Assembly (NCBI GenBank): GCA_031548325.1
Contig: JAVBRE010000172.1
Location: 1-8,214, forward strand
Length of the DNA: 8,214 nt
From: FLUQ01 sp031548325
GTDB lineage: Bacteria; Desulfobacterota; Desulfovibrionia; Desulfovibrionales; Desulfovibrionaceae
Direction: 5' to 3'
Made by a program: the position numbers and the translations under genes. Of this stretch, positions 1 through 6,891 are shown in pieces (positions within the stretch are counted from its first letter, which is position 1; each line of letters begins with the position of its first letter). A model generated the notes under the pieces. It ran no database searches. It saw only the letters and a program-made list of their open reading frames with translations, and was not told the origin of the DNA.

Positions 1-1584
1 CGGCATGTGCTCCATGTCCACGTTGCCCTCGACCCGCATGGGGTTGACCGAAGCCTTGCCTTTGGCCGCGAACCTGGCCGCGCCCTCGCCGAATTCCAGA
101 CTGAAGTCCGCCCTGCCCTCGCCTTCGGAGCTCACGTCCGAAAAGGTCACTTGGATTTTGGGAAGCGTGTACGGCGCAAAGCCCGGCACAGAGGCGTCGT
201 GCCAGGTCACGGAACCGTCGGCGATTCTGGCTTTGGCCACAATCAGCGCCAGCGGCGGGGGCGCGCCCCCCGGAGCCGCCGGAGGCAAGGCCCCTGCAAT
301 GGGAGCGGCCCCCGCGGACGACGTGCCGTTGCCCGCCCCGCTTGTTGCGTTGCTCCGGGCGGCCAACGCGGCGGCGGCAGGTTTCGCCGCACTGACGCCT
401 GTACCGTTGGCCGGTCGCGCGGCAAGCCCGGTGGCGTTGCCCGGCCGCACGGCCGCGCCGGAACCGGCGGTCAGTTCCACCGGTCGCTTTACAACGGGAT
501 CGTCTTTGGGCGGCGTGAAAAATTTCTGCCAGTCAACAATTCCGTCCGCCAGACGCCGCGCCGTGATCGCCGGAGAATCCAGAAAAACGTCGTTGATCAC
601 AACACGGCGCGGTCCGATCAGCACGTTTTCCATATCCACGCCCGCGCGGGCGGTTTTGAACACCGTGCCCTGGGGTCCGGTCAGTTCGAGATCGGCTATT
701 TCCACCGTGCCGGCCAGGGCAAACTCCAAAGGCTTGTCCACCTCGCGTTCCAGACGCAGCTTCAGGGCCGTAAACAAAGTGCCGCTCTTCAGGTTCAAAA
801 TGGTGTACGGCGTTATGTAGTCGCGAAACTGCGGCAATTCCATCTTGTCGGCCGTCAGGGTGAATTCCGTGCGCAAGCTGTTGGAAAAAGGACGCGTCTC
901 GCCGATAAAAATCAAATCCCTGCCGTTCATGGTGGCGTTCAACTGCGGATGAACCGCCACATCTTTGTCCGCCGCCAGGGTGGAAGCGAAGGGCACGGAC
1001 AGATTGATGTTTTCCGCAACATGCGTTGCGTTGCGGATCTGGTCGCGGAAAGTCAGGGTGCCGTTGCTGACGGAAAAATCATAGATAATAAAAGGAAAAA
1101 TGGGCTTTTCCGTCTCTTCCGGCGTATCCGGCCGCGCGTCGTCGCCTGGAGGAAAGAAGACATGCGGCGACAACTCTCCGTTGGCGAACAGGGTCAGATC
1201 CACAGCCGGGTTGACCAGCTTCAGTTCCTTGATGCCCGGAGCCAGCCGGAACAGGGAGGTAAACGAAGGGTTGATCTCCAGCCGGCCCAGGCTCACGAAC
1301 ATGCCCGCATCGCCCGGGTAGGGCACGCTGATGTTGGAAACCGTAACCTTCAGGGTGAAGGGGTTGCAGGCCAGAGATTCCACCCGGCAGGGACTGTTCA
1401 GGGCCTGGGTCATCTGCTTTTCGAGCACCGGCCGCAACACGTGGGGCAGAACCAGCCCCGCCAGCAGCAGATACGCGGCCACAGCGGCCAGAATCCCGAT
1501 GCTCAGACGGGTGGGGCGGCCGTTTTCCTTGACCAGACGGCGGCGAATACGCCCGCCGAAGGATGATGGGTGAATGGTTCGCAT
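1..1584 (-). CDS. DUF748/AsmA-like envelope protein, partial (N-terminal 528 residues; C-terminus beyond base 1)
   Basis: The frame is open from an ATG at 1584 to the window edge with no stop. It reads as a short basic N-terminus (rich in Arg to about residue 25), one hydrophobic membrane segment at about residues 27-48, then a long run of alternating beta-strand-like sequence. This matches the DUF748/AsmA-like layout of an inner-membrane anchor with a large periplasmic body; such proteins are linked to envelope maintenance or lipid transport, but the role of this one is not known. Phrases such as KELKLVNPAVDLTLFANGELS (near 119-139) are typical of the repeat units of the family. Residues of about 365-445 form an Ala/Gly/Pro/Asn/Thr low-complexity linker that splits the strand-rich parts. 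A TAG lies four codons upstream of the ATG in the same frame, so this is the first ATG possible. The ribosome binding site is weak. It follows the radical SAM gene by 67 bases. Family call is by eye from the pattern. Confidence 0.82.
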   Translation of the reverse strand, partial: MRTIHPSSFGGRIRRRLVKENGRPTRLSIGILAAVAAYLLLAGLVLPHVLRPVLEKQMTQALNSPCRVESLACNPFTLKVTVSNISVPYPGDAGMFVSLGRLEINPSFTSLFRLAPGIKELKLVNPAVDLTLFANGELSPHVFFPPGDDARPDTPEETEKPIFPFIIYDFSVSNGTLTFRDQIRNATHVAENINLSVPFASTLAADKDVAVHPQLNATMNGRDLIFIGETRPFSNSLRTEFTLTADKMELPQFRDYITPYTILNLKSGTLFTALKLRLEREVDKPLEFALAGTVEIADLELTGPQGTVFKTARAGVDMENVLIGPRRVVINDVFLDSPAITARRLADGIVDWQKFFTPPKDDPVVKRPVELTAGSGAAVRPGNATGLAARPANGTGVSAAKPAAAALAARSNATSGAGNGTSSAGAAPIAGALPPAAPGGAPPPLALIVAKARIADGSVTWHDASVPGFAPYTLPKIQVTFSDVSSEGEGRADFSLEFGEGAARFAAKGKASVNPMRVEGNVDMEHMP

Positions 1585-1596
1585 GGCTGTAGTCTA

Positions 1597-1613
1597 CCAT
1601 ATATTTGATATGG
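1597..1613. repeat. Short AT-rich inverted repeat upstream of the DUF748 gene
   Basis: CCATAT (1597-1602) and ATATGG (1608-1613) are perfect inverted repeats around a 5-base centre. They end 12 bases before the ATG at 1584 in an AT-rich patch that stands out from the GC-rich surroundings. It could be an operator, part of a promoter or a small mRNA hairpin near the start codon. No protein can be assigned, and a 6-base repeat can arise by chance. Confidence 0.35.
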
Positions 1614-1622
1614 GATGCAATC

Positions 1623-1642
1623 GCGCTTCGGCCGAAAAGCGC
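1623..1642 (-). other. Hairpin downstream of the radical SAM gene; weak terminator candidate
   Basis: GCGCTT (1623-1628) pairs with AAGCGC (1637-1642) around an 8-base loop that itself contains the self-complementary core TTCGGCCGAA. It begins about 10 bases after the radical SAM stop codon in the direction of transcription. There is no run of T after it on the minus strand, so it does not look like a proper intrinsic terminator. It may instead be an mRNA-stabilising hairpin. Confidence 0.35.
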
Positions 1643-1651
1643 TTGAAAAGG

Positions 1652-2545
1652 CTATAAACCCCGCATCCATTCGGGCCGCAAGGCCCCTTCGCCTTTCAGC
1701 GCCCGACGGACAAGGGCCAGGGCCGCGTCCTTCTCCTGCGGCAAACGGACCCGGATGGGCAGATAATTGCTGGCGTGGTTGGAACTGAACAACCCTTGCG
1801 TCAGCCGGGTGCGCTCAAGCAGAACTTCCAGTTCCCGCAGCGCCCCCGCAACATCGACGGTTCGGAACTCGCCGCGCAGGGCCGCGTCGTACAGGGGCGT
1901 TCCCCGGCGCAGAGTCAGGGTCAAAGCTCCCACAAAATCCGGGTCGATGTCGCTGAGCAGTTCTCCCGTGGCTTTGGCGTGTTCCAGACCGCCTTCGGGT
2001 CCGGCCAGACCCAGAATCACCGTGACGGAAAGAACGAACCCGGCCTGTTTCAGGCGTTTTGCTTCCCCGGCCAGCATTTTCGGGTCAGCGCCCTTGACGA
2101 TGCGCTCAAGCACTTCGGCATGGCCGCTTTCCACCCCGTAATAGACCATGGAAAGGCCCAGTTCCCTCAGGCGGGCAAGGTCCGCATCGCTTTTCAGAGC
2201 CGCGTTTTTGGCGCTGGCGTAACAGGAAACCCGTTCCACCCAGGGCAATTTTTCCGCGATGTTCGCAAGCAGCCATTCCCAGCGGGGCATGGGCATGGCA
2301 AAGGCGTCGCCGTCCATGACGAAAACCCGATGCTGGCGGCGGCAGTACCTGGCGGCGAAAGCCAAATCCCGCTCCCATATTTCCTGCTTCTTGATGGCGA
2401 AACGTTTTTTCCGGTACGAACCGCAAAAAGCGCACCTGTTGTGCGAGCAGCCCAGCGTCGCCTGCAGCAGGATGCTGTCGGCCTCGGAAGGCGGGCGGTA
2501 GCAGTCGCCCTGGTGGTCCAGTTCCGAAGGAAAACCCATATCCAT
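1652..2545 (-). CDS. Radical SAM protein (Elp3/MiaB/NifB-like domain), function unknown
   Basis: This is a 297-residue single-domain radical SAM protein. Such enzymes use a [4Fe-4S] cluster to split S-adenosylmethionine into a radical; the substrate here is not known. The cluster motif is C33, C38 and C41 (GCSHNRCAFCGSYRKKRF), spaced CX4CX2C rather than the canonical CX3CX2C. Other radical SAM barrel marks are VFVMDGDAF (74-82), YYGVESG (135-141) and the glycine-rich ILGLAGPEGG (177-186). The C-terminal SNHASNYLPIRVRLP (255-269) resembles the conserved tail of a common uncharacterised subfamily. No second Fe-S domain, B12 domain or TRAM domain is present. The start at 2545 is chosen because AAGGAA lies 8 bases upstream. 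It starts 60 bases after the kinase gene ends and may share its transcript. It is not an anaerobic ribonucleotide reductase or PFL activase by motif. Confidence 0.9.
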   Translation of the reverse strand: MDMGFPSELDHQGDCYRPPSEADSILLQATLGCSHNRCAFCGSYRKKRFAIKKQEIWERDLAFAARYCRRQHRVFVMDGDAFAMPMPRWEWLLANIAEKLPWVERVSCYASAKNAALKSDADLARLRELGLSMVYYGVESGHAEVLERIVKGADPKMLAGEAKRLKQAGFVLSVTVILGLAGPEGGLEHAKATGELLSDIDPDFVGALTLTLRRGTPLYDAALRGEFRTVDVAGALRELEVLLERTRLTQGLFSSNHASNYLPIRVRLPQEKDAALALVRRALKGEGALRPEWMRGL

Positions 2546-2553
2546 ATTCCATA

Positions 2554-2559
2554 TTCCTT
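2554..2559 (-). promoter_or_regulatory. Ribosome binding site of the radical SAM gene
   Basis: AAGGAA on the minus strand, 8 bases before the ATG at 2545. It is one of the few strong Shine-Dalgarno matches in the window and fixes the start. Confidence 0.75.
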
Positions 2560-2605
2560 AGGCTGCGATCGCGGCGGTTTTTCAATTTTGCGGGATCAAA
2601 AGGCC

Positions 2606-4825
2606 TTACGCCAACGGCAGTTCCACTGTGAGCGCGGCCCCGCCTTCGGACGAGCGGCCGGCCCGTACATAGCCCTTGTGGTCGGCGATGACGGATTTGA
2701 CGATGGTCAGGCCCAAGCCCGTACCGCCCTTTTTTCGGGAAAAATAGGGCTCGAACAGGCGCGAACGCTCTTCTTCGGTCAGGCCCGGCCCGTTGTCGGC
2801 CACATCCACGCGCACCAGGTTGCGATCACTCTCCAGGACCGCGCGGATGCCTATGTGGGGTTTTTCCACACCCTCAAGAGCGTCCACGGCGTTGGTGATG
2901 ATGTTCATAAAGGCGCGGCGCAGGGCGTTTTTGTCCATGGGCAGCACGGGCAAACCCGCCGGCAGGTCCACGTCCCAGCGGATGCGCGGATGGCTGCCTC
3001 TATAAAGTTCGGCCAGTTCTATGAGCAAGGGGCGCAGGTCGCCGGGCTGGGGGTCCACTTCCGGCAGCTTGGCGAAGGCGGAAAACTCCTGCACCATTTC
3101 CTGCAACGACTCCACCTGCTGCACGATAAGGTTCGTGCTCTGGCTGAAGACCGGGTCCCTCACCTGGGCGCCGAACTTGCGTTGCAGCCGCTGGGCCGAC
3201 AGCTTGATGGGCGTGAGCGGGTTTTTGATCTCGTGGGCGATGCGGCGGGCCACTTCGCGCCAGGCGGCCATACGCTGCATTTTTTCCAGTTCCGAAACAT
3301 CTTCAAACACGGCCACGAAACCCCGGTTCTCTCCTTCAGGGGTGACCAGGCCCGCGGCGTTGACCAGCAGCCGCCGCTCCTGCCCGGCAAAGGGGATGCT
3401 GATCTGCCGCTGCCAGTGGGAAAGCGGCCGCCGCCTGAACTGTTCGAGCATGGCCTGGATCATGCGCCCCATATCGGGCGGCAGCAGGTCCGCCAGGGTC
3501 TTGCCCACCAGATTGGCCGGGGCGTTGCCCAGAATGCTGCCCGCGGCCTTGTTCATCACGCTGATGCGGCCGTCCTGGTCTGCGGAAATGACCCCGGACG
3601 CGATGTTGTTGAGCACGGTTTCAATGTACTGGCTGTGCTGGACTATTTCGCGGTTCTGCTCGGCCAGCAGTTTGTTGGCCCCTGTCAGGCGTTCGCGGCT
3701 GGCCGCGAGGTCGCCTGTCATACGGTTGAAGGCCCGGATCATCATGCCCATTTCGTCCCCGGCGTAGTCATCCAGGCGTACGGCCAGATCCCCCCTGGCG
3801 ATGCGCTGCGCCGCGTCCGCCAGCGCCAGAACCGGCGAGGAAATTTCCTTGGCCACCCGGAAGCCGAACCAGATGGTTCCCAGCATGATGAGCAGGGTCA
3901 GCACCCCCAGGCCCACGTAAAGCATGCCTTTGAGCTCCCGCCGCATGCGCCAGAGCTGCTTGTACTCCGACGCGCCGCTGGCGATCCTGTCCAGTTTGGC
4001 CTTGAACACCGGCCCCATGCTTTCCGCCAGCACCAGATACCCCGCGGGAGCGCCCCCTGACCCGGGAGCGGCCTGCACGGCCAGCACGTAATCGTTGTTC
4101 AGGCCGGACCCCAATACGGTCTGACCCTGTTTGGCCGCCGCATCCCAGTTCAGTTGTTCCCGAGACGCCTGCCAAGCGGCTTCGGCGTCGGCCGTCGAAT
4201 GCCAGAGGCGCTTTTGCCGGTCCGGACCCAACAGGCCCGCCAGTTCAAACCCCATCTCCTGCTGTTTGCGCGCAAGCAACAAGTCCATGCCCGCCCCGCC
4301 CCAGATCAGCCGCCGCTCGCCCACTTCCGCCTGGATCAGACGCGATGCGGCCAGCAGGCGCTGGCCGGTCTTGTCCAGATCAGCGCGGCCCACTTCCAGA
4401 GCCGTTTCCATGGATGTGGTCACCTGGTCCTTGAACCAGAAATCTACCGATAACTGCACGAATTTTGTGGTCAGCAGAAACATGAGCAGACAGGGCGCGA
4501 GCGTCAGGCCCATGAAAGCCAGAATCAGACGGGTGCGCAAGCGGGAACCCAGGACCCCCCGCCGCCGTTCAAGCACCAGTTTGAGACCGTTGCGGATGAC
4601 CACCCCGGCGATTACCAGCAGCAGCAAAAAATTCAGGCTGAAAACCGTGATGAAGAGGGCGGAACCGGTGTCGTAAAGATAAAAAAGGATACGGGTCAGA
4701 ATGAGCGCCAGCACAAAGGTCAGACCCGCCAGTATCAGTTCGCGGCGGCGGCGCAGCCGTTCGCGCTCGTGCAGAGGCAGCGCGGCGGACGGCGGAAAAA
4801 TGATGGTATTGAGCAACTGGCGCAT
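2606..4825 (-). CDS. NtrY-like membrane sensor histidine kinase
   Basis: This 739-residue protein has the full NtrY-type layout. It has three membrane segments at about 31-51, 57-77 and 99-118, a periplasmic sensor region at about 120-300, and a fourth membrane segment at about 302-322. A HAMP linker follows (about 323-378, with ISSPVLALADAAQRIARGDL), then a PAS domain (about 398-510). The dimerisation/phosphoacceptor domain has H531 in RRIAHEIKNPLTPIKL. The ATPase domain has the N box at N641-N645 (NIITNAVDAL), DNGPG at 677-681 and GGTGLGL at 700-706. All catalytic marks are present, so it should autophosphorylate. NtrY homologues usually signal nitrogen or redox state through NtrX, but the next gene is a radical SAM gene, not ntrX. 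The frame stays open upstream of 4825; I place the start there because the upstream part is short, hairpin-rich and unlike the family, while MRQLLNTIIFPPSAALPLHE fits. No strong ribosome binding site is visible. The true ligand and partner are unknown. Confidence 0.92.
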   Translation of the reverse strand: MRQLLNTIIFPPSAALPLHERERLRRRRELILAGLTFVLALILTRILFYLYDTGSALFITVFSLNFLLLLVIAGVVIRNGLKLVLERRRGVLGSRLRTRLILAFMGLTLAPCLLMFLLTTKFVQLSVDFWFKDQVTTSMETALEVGRADLDKTGQRLLAASRLIQAEVGERRLIWGGAGMDLLLARKQQEMGFELAGLLGPDRQKRLWHSTADAEAAWQASREQLNWDAAAKQGQTVLGSGLNNDYVLAVQAAPGSGGAPAGYLVLAESMGPVFKAKLDRIASGASEYKQLWRMRRELKGMLYVGLGVLTLLIMLGTIWFGFRVAKEISSPVLALADAAQRIARGDLAVRLDDYAGDEMGMMIRAFNRMTGDLAASRERLTGANKLLAEQNREIVQHSQYIETVLNNIASGVISADQDGRISVMNKAAGSILGNAPANLVGKTLADLLPPDMGRMIQAMLEQFRRRPLSHWQRQISIPFAGQERRLLVNAAGLVTPEGENRGFVAVFEDVSELEKMQRMAAWREVARRIAHEIKNPLTPIKLSAQRLQRKFGAQVRDPVFSQSTNLIVQQVESLQEMVQEFSAFAKLPEVDPQPGDLRPLLIELAELYRGSHPRIRWDVDLPAGLPVLPMDKNALRRAFMNIITNAVDALEGVEKPHIGIRAVLESDRNLVRVDVADNGPGLTEEERSRLFEPYFSRKKGGTGLGLTIVKSVIADHKGYVRAGRSSEGGAALTVELPLA

Positions 4826-4841
4826 GGCGGTCTCAGTTTTT

Positions 4842-4866
4842 TCCGAAAGGATTTTGCCCTTTCGGA
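4842..4866 (-). repeat. Perfect 9-bp inverted repeat just upstream of the kinase start
   Basis: TCCGAAAGG (4842-4850) is exactly complementary to CCTTTCGGA (4858-4866) across a 7-base loop. On the kinase mRNA the hairpin ends 16 bases before the ATG at 4825 and is followed by a run of six A. The A run, rather than a T run, argues against a minus-strand terminator. It may affect translation or mRNA processing. Confidence 0.6.
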
Positions 4867-4877
4867 CTATCCCGGCA

Positions 4878-4892
4878 GGGGCATCATGCCCC
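4878..4892 (-). repeat. Inverted repeat GGGGCAT-N-ATGCCCC
   Basis: GGGGCAT (4878-4884) and ATGCCCC (4886-4892) are complementary around one central base. As RNA the loop must open to at least 3 bases, leaving a stem of about 6 bp. It is the middle of three inverted repeats between the DUF4390 gene and the kinase gene. Confidence 0.5.
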
Positions 4893-4902
4893 CGCACCCC
4901 CG

Positions 4903-4921
4903 GCGGAGCGGACCGCTCCGC
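4903..4921 (-). repeat. GC-rich palindrome directly after the DUF4390 stop codon
   Basis: GCGGAGCGG (4903-4911) and CCGCTCCGC (4913-4921) are fully complementary around one base, giving a very stable GC hairpin two bases past the DUF4390 stop codon (4926-4924). There is no T tract after it, so a classical intrinsic terminator is unlikely. A role in 3'-end protection or in partial termination is possible. Confidence 0.55.
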
Positions 4922-4923
4922 TA

Positions 4924-5535
4924 TCACTGCCCCATATTCATGAAGTGGAAGGGCAGGGTCATATTGACCGGGTCCACCACATTCCAAGACCAGAGCACAT
5001 AGTTTTTGGTCAGCCAGGGGGGCACTTCGGCGTGGCGCAGGGCGACGGTGAGCAAAATCTGGTAAGCCGCGCCGGGTTCCGCCTGACGCAAAAGATCCAC
5101 GGGGCCGACGTTGATCTGATACTTGTGCCAGGTGGCGGCCAGCAGTCGTTCCAGGTTTTTGTCCAGCAGGGGTTTTTCTTCACCGGGCATGAAGAGCATG
5201 AATTCCCGGGTCAGGGGGTTGTGGCGCAGCAGCGAGACCTGGCGCTTTTCGCTAAGCAGCACGTTGGTCCAGAAGCCGCGCACCCGTTCGAGCTTCGCAT
5301 CCACCACCAGCTGGAAGCTGGCCCCGTCTTTCAGCATTTGGTACAGCCCGTCCACGTTGTCCACGCTGACGCCCAGCTTGACCAGGATGGAACCGGTGCG
5401 GGTTTCGATGACCGGGCTTTGTATGACGAAATGCTGAGGGGGCAGCGCGGACGCCTCGCCGGCGCAGAGCAACGCGAGCCCCGCCATCAGAAGCGCGCGG
5501 CGCAGCCGGAAAAATATGCGGACAGCCATGGGCAT
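4924..5535 (-). CDS. DUF4390 family protein, exported or membrane-anchored
   Basis: This is a 203-residue protein of unknown function. The N-terminus has basic residues (RIFFRLRR) followed by a hydrophobic stretch at about residues 14-26 and an A-S-A site near 28-30, so it looks like a signal peptide or single N-terminal anchor with the rest in the periplasm. The body matches the DUF4390 pattern: a strand-rich start (VIETRTGSILVKLGVSVDNV), a central region with LLRHNPLTREFML (102-114), and a C-terminal part with PPWLTKNYVLWSWNV (about 173-187). In many proteobacteria, genes of this family sit directly before an ntrY-like kinase, as here; a role as a periplasmic partner of the kinase is an inference from that placement. 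The ATG at 5535 is preferred over the one at 5529 because a weak AGG lies 8 bases before it. Forty-eight bases separate it from the CoA ligase gene. Confidence 0.8.
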   Translation of the reverse strand: MPMAVRIFFRLRRALLMAGLALLCAGEASALPPQHFVIQSPVIETRTGSILVKLGVSVDNVDGLYQMLKDGASFQLVVDAKLERVRGFWTNVLLSEKRQVSLLRHNPLTREFMLFMPGEEKPLLDKNLERLLAATWHKYQINVGPVDLLRQAEPGAAYQILLTVALRHAEVPPWLTKNYVLWSWNVVDPVNMTLPFHFMNMGQ

Positions 5536-5583
5536 GAAGCGTGCCTGTTGTTGCGGTCGGGAACGAGCCTTGCCTGTTTGCCG

Positions 5584-6879
5584 TTATGAAGCGCGTTTGT
5601 CAACAACGCGCACAGCCTTGCCCTCGCTTTTGGGCAAGGCGTTGGCCTGCACCAGTTCCACCTTGGGGGTGAGCAGCACCTCGTCCCGCAGCCGGTGGGC
5701 TATTCTGCGTTGCAGGCGGGTGAGCACGCGCACATCTTCGACGAAATATTCCTCGCGGATCTCGACCTGCACTTTCAACTGGTCCATTCCGTCTTCATTT
5801 TCCAGCACGATCAGATAATTCTGGCCCACCTCGGCGAACGAGAGCAGAATCTGCTCCACCTGCATGGGGTAGATGTTGCAGCCCTTGATGATCATCATGT
5901 CGTCCGCCCGGCCCAGAATGCGGTCGATGCGACGGTGAACCCTGCCGCAGGGGCAAGGGCCGGGCAGAATGCGGGTAAGGTCCGCCGTGCGGTAGCGCAG
6001 AATGGGCATGCCCCGGCGGCAGATGGTGGTCAGCACCAGTTCCCCTATCTCGCCGGGGGCTACCGGCTCTTGGGTCTTGGGGTCCAGCACTTCCAGAATA
6101 TAGGCGTCTTCCCAGACGTGCAGGCCGTTCTGGGCCAGACATTCAAAGGCGACGCCCGGACCGTTCATTTCCGACAGGCCGTAAGAGTTGTAGGCCTTGA
6201 GCCCCAGCAGGTACTCTATGCGCTGCCGGGCTTCTTCGGTATGCGGTTCCGCGCCGATAAGCGCGATGCGCGGCGGCAGTTCACGGGGGTCAAGGCCTTC
6301 GGCCTTCAGGCCGGCGCCCAGGTACAGGGCGTAAGAAGGAATGATGTGCAGCACCGTGACGCCCATGTCGCGAATAAGCTGTATCTGGCGGCGAGAGTTG
6401 CCCGCTCCGGCGGGAATGGTCAGGCAGCCCAGGCGTTCGGCCCCGGCATGAATGCCAAGACCCCCGGTGAAAAGCCCGTAGCCCGCGATGTTCTGAAACA
6501 CGTCGCTCTTGCGCACCCCGACCATGTGCATGCAGCGGGCCATGAGATCGGCCCAGGTGTTGATGTCGTCCTGGGTGTGGCAGATGGCCACGGAAGAGCC
6601 CGTGGTGCCGCTGGACGCGTGCAGCCGCACCATTTCGTCCAGGGGAACGGTGTGCAGGCCGTATGGGTATGCGCCGCGCAGGTCGGATTTGGTGGTGAAA
6701 GGAATCTTCCGCAAGGCGTCCAGCGACGTGATGTCGTCCGCGCTGATGCCGAGCCCGCCCAGGCGCTTGCCGTAAAAAGGCGATTTCAGGGCCTGTTCCA
6801 CCGTGTTTTTCAGGCGCGTCAGTTGGGTCTTTTCTATCTGTTCGCGGTCCCAACCTTCGGCCGGATGATACAGTTCCAT
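5584..6879 (-). CDS. paaK: Phenylacetate-CoA ligase family enzyme (AMP-forming)
   Basis: This 431-residue protein has the usual PaaK length and motifs. PaaK enzymes activate phenylacetate or related aryl acids with ATP and CoA, giving the acyl-CoA, AMP and pyrophosphate, in the cytoplasm. The ATP-binding loop is HASSGTTGSS (87-96). The adenylate-forming core shows YNSYGLSEMNGPG (230-242) and RYRTAD (295-300), followed by CPCGR (309-313) and RIDRILGRADDMMIIKG (317-333). The C-terminal lid has SEGKAVRV (418-425), whose Lys is the expected adenylation residue. All key residues appear present. The start at 6879 is set by AAGGAA 6 bases upstream, although the frame is open further upstream. Eleven bases separate it from the DUF1786 stop, so the two are surely co-transcribed. 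No phenylacetate ring-oxidation (paaABCDE) genes are nearby, which suggests salvage or anaerobic use of aryl acids, for example from amino acid breakdown. Exact substrate cannot be told from sequence. Confidence 0.93.
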   Translation of the reverse strand: MELYHPAEGWDREQIEKTQLTRLKNTVEQALKSPFYGKRLGGLGISADDITSLDALRKIPFTTKSDLRGAYPYGLHTVPLDEMVRLHASSGTTGSSVAICHTQDDINTWADLMARCMHMVGVRKSDVFQNIAGYGLFTGGLGIHAGAERLGCLTIPAGAGNSRRQIQLIRDMGVTVLHIIPSYALYLGAGLKAEGLDPRELPPRIALIGAEPHTEEARQRIEYLLGLKAYNSYGLSEMNGPGVAFECLAQNGLHVWEDAYILEVLDPKTQEPVAPGEIGELVLTTICRRGMPILRYRTADLTRILPGPCPCGRVHRRIDRILGRADDMMIIKGCNIYPMQVEQILLSFAEVGQNYLIVLENEDGMDQLKVQVEIREEYFVEDVRVLTRLQRRIAHRLRDEVLLTPKVELVQANALPKSEGKAVRVVDKRAS

Positions 6880-6885
6880 GGCGAA

Positions 6886-6891
6886 TTCCTT
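6886..6891 (-). promoter_or_regulatory. Ribosome binding site of the CoA ligase gene, touching the upstream stop codon
   Basis: AAGGAA on the minus strand lies 6 bases before the ATG at 6879. Its first A is the last base of the TAA stop (6893-6891) of the DUF1786 gene. This layout supports translational coupling and rules out the long upstream extension of the frame. Confidence 0.85.

Noticed and set aside
7..1566. Plus-strand open frame of 519 codons at the left edge
   Set aside because: It is the antisense of the DUF748 frame, which has a proper membrane anchor and family-like repeats; this frame has neither.
2562..2582. GC-rich palindrome followed by five T on the plus strand, like a terminator
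   Set aside because: No plus-strand gene precedes it. On the minus strand, where the genes lie, the A run comes before the stem, so it cannot terminate the kinase transcript. The stem has no loop spacer and is likely chance.
1775..4060. Plus-strand open frame of 761 codons opposite the radical SAM and kinase genes
   Set aside because: It has no recognisable domain, is rich in His, Gln, Arg and Gly as expected for a GC-rich antisense frame, and lies across two well-supported genes on the other strand.
4826..4987. N-terminal extension of the kinase by 54 residues
   Set aside because: It would overlap the end of the DUF4390 gene and run through three hairpins. The extra residues look unlike the family.
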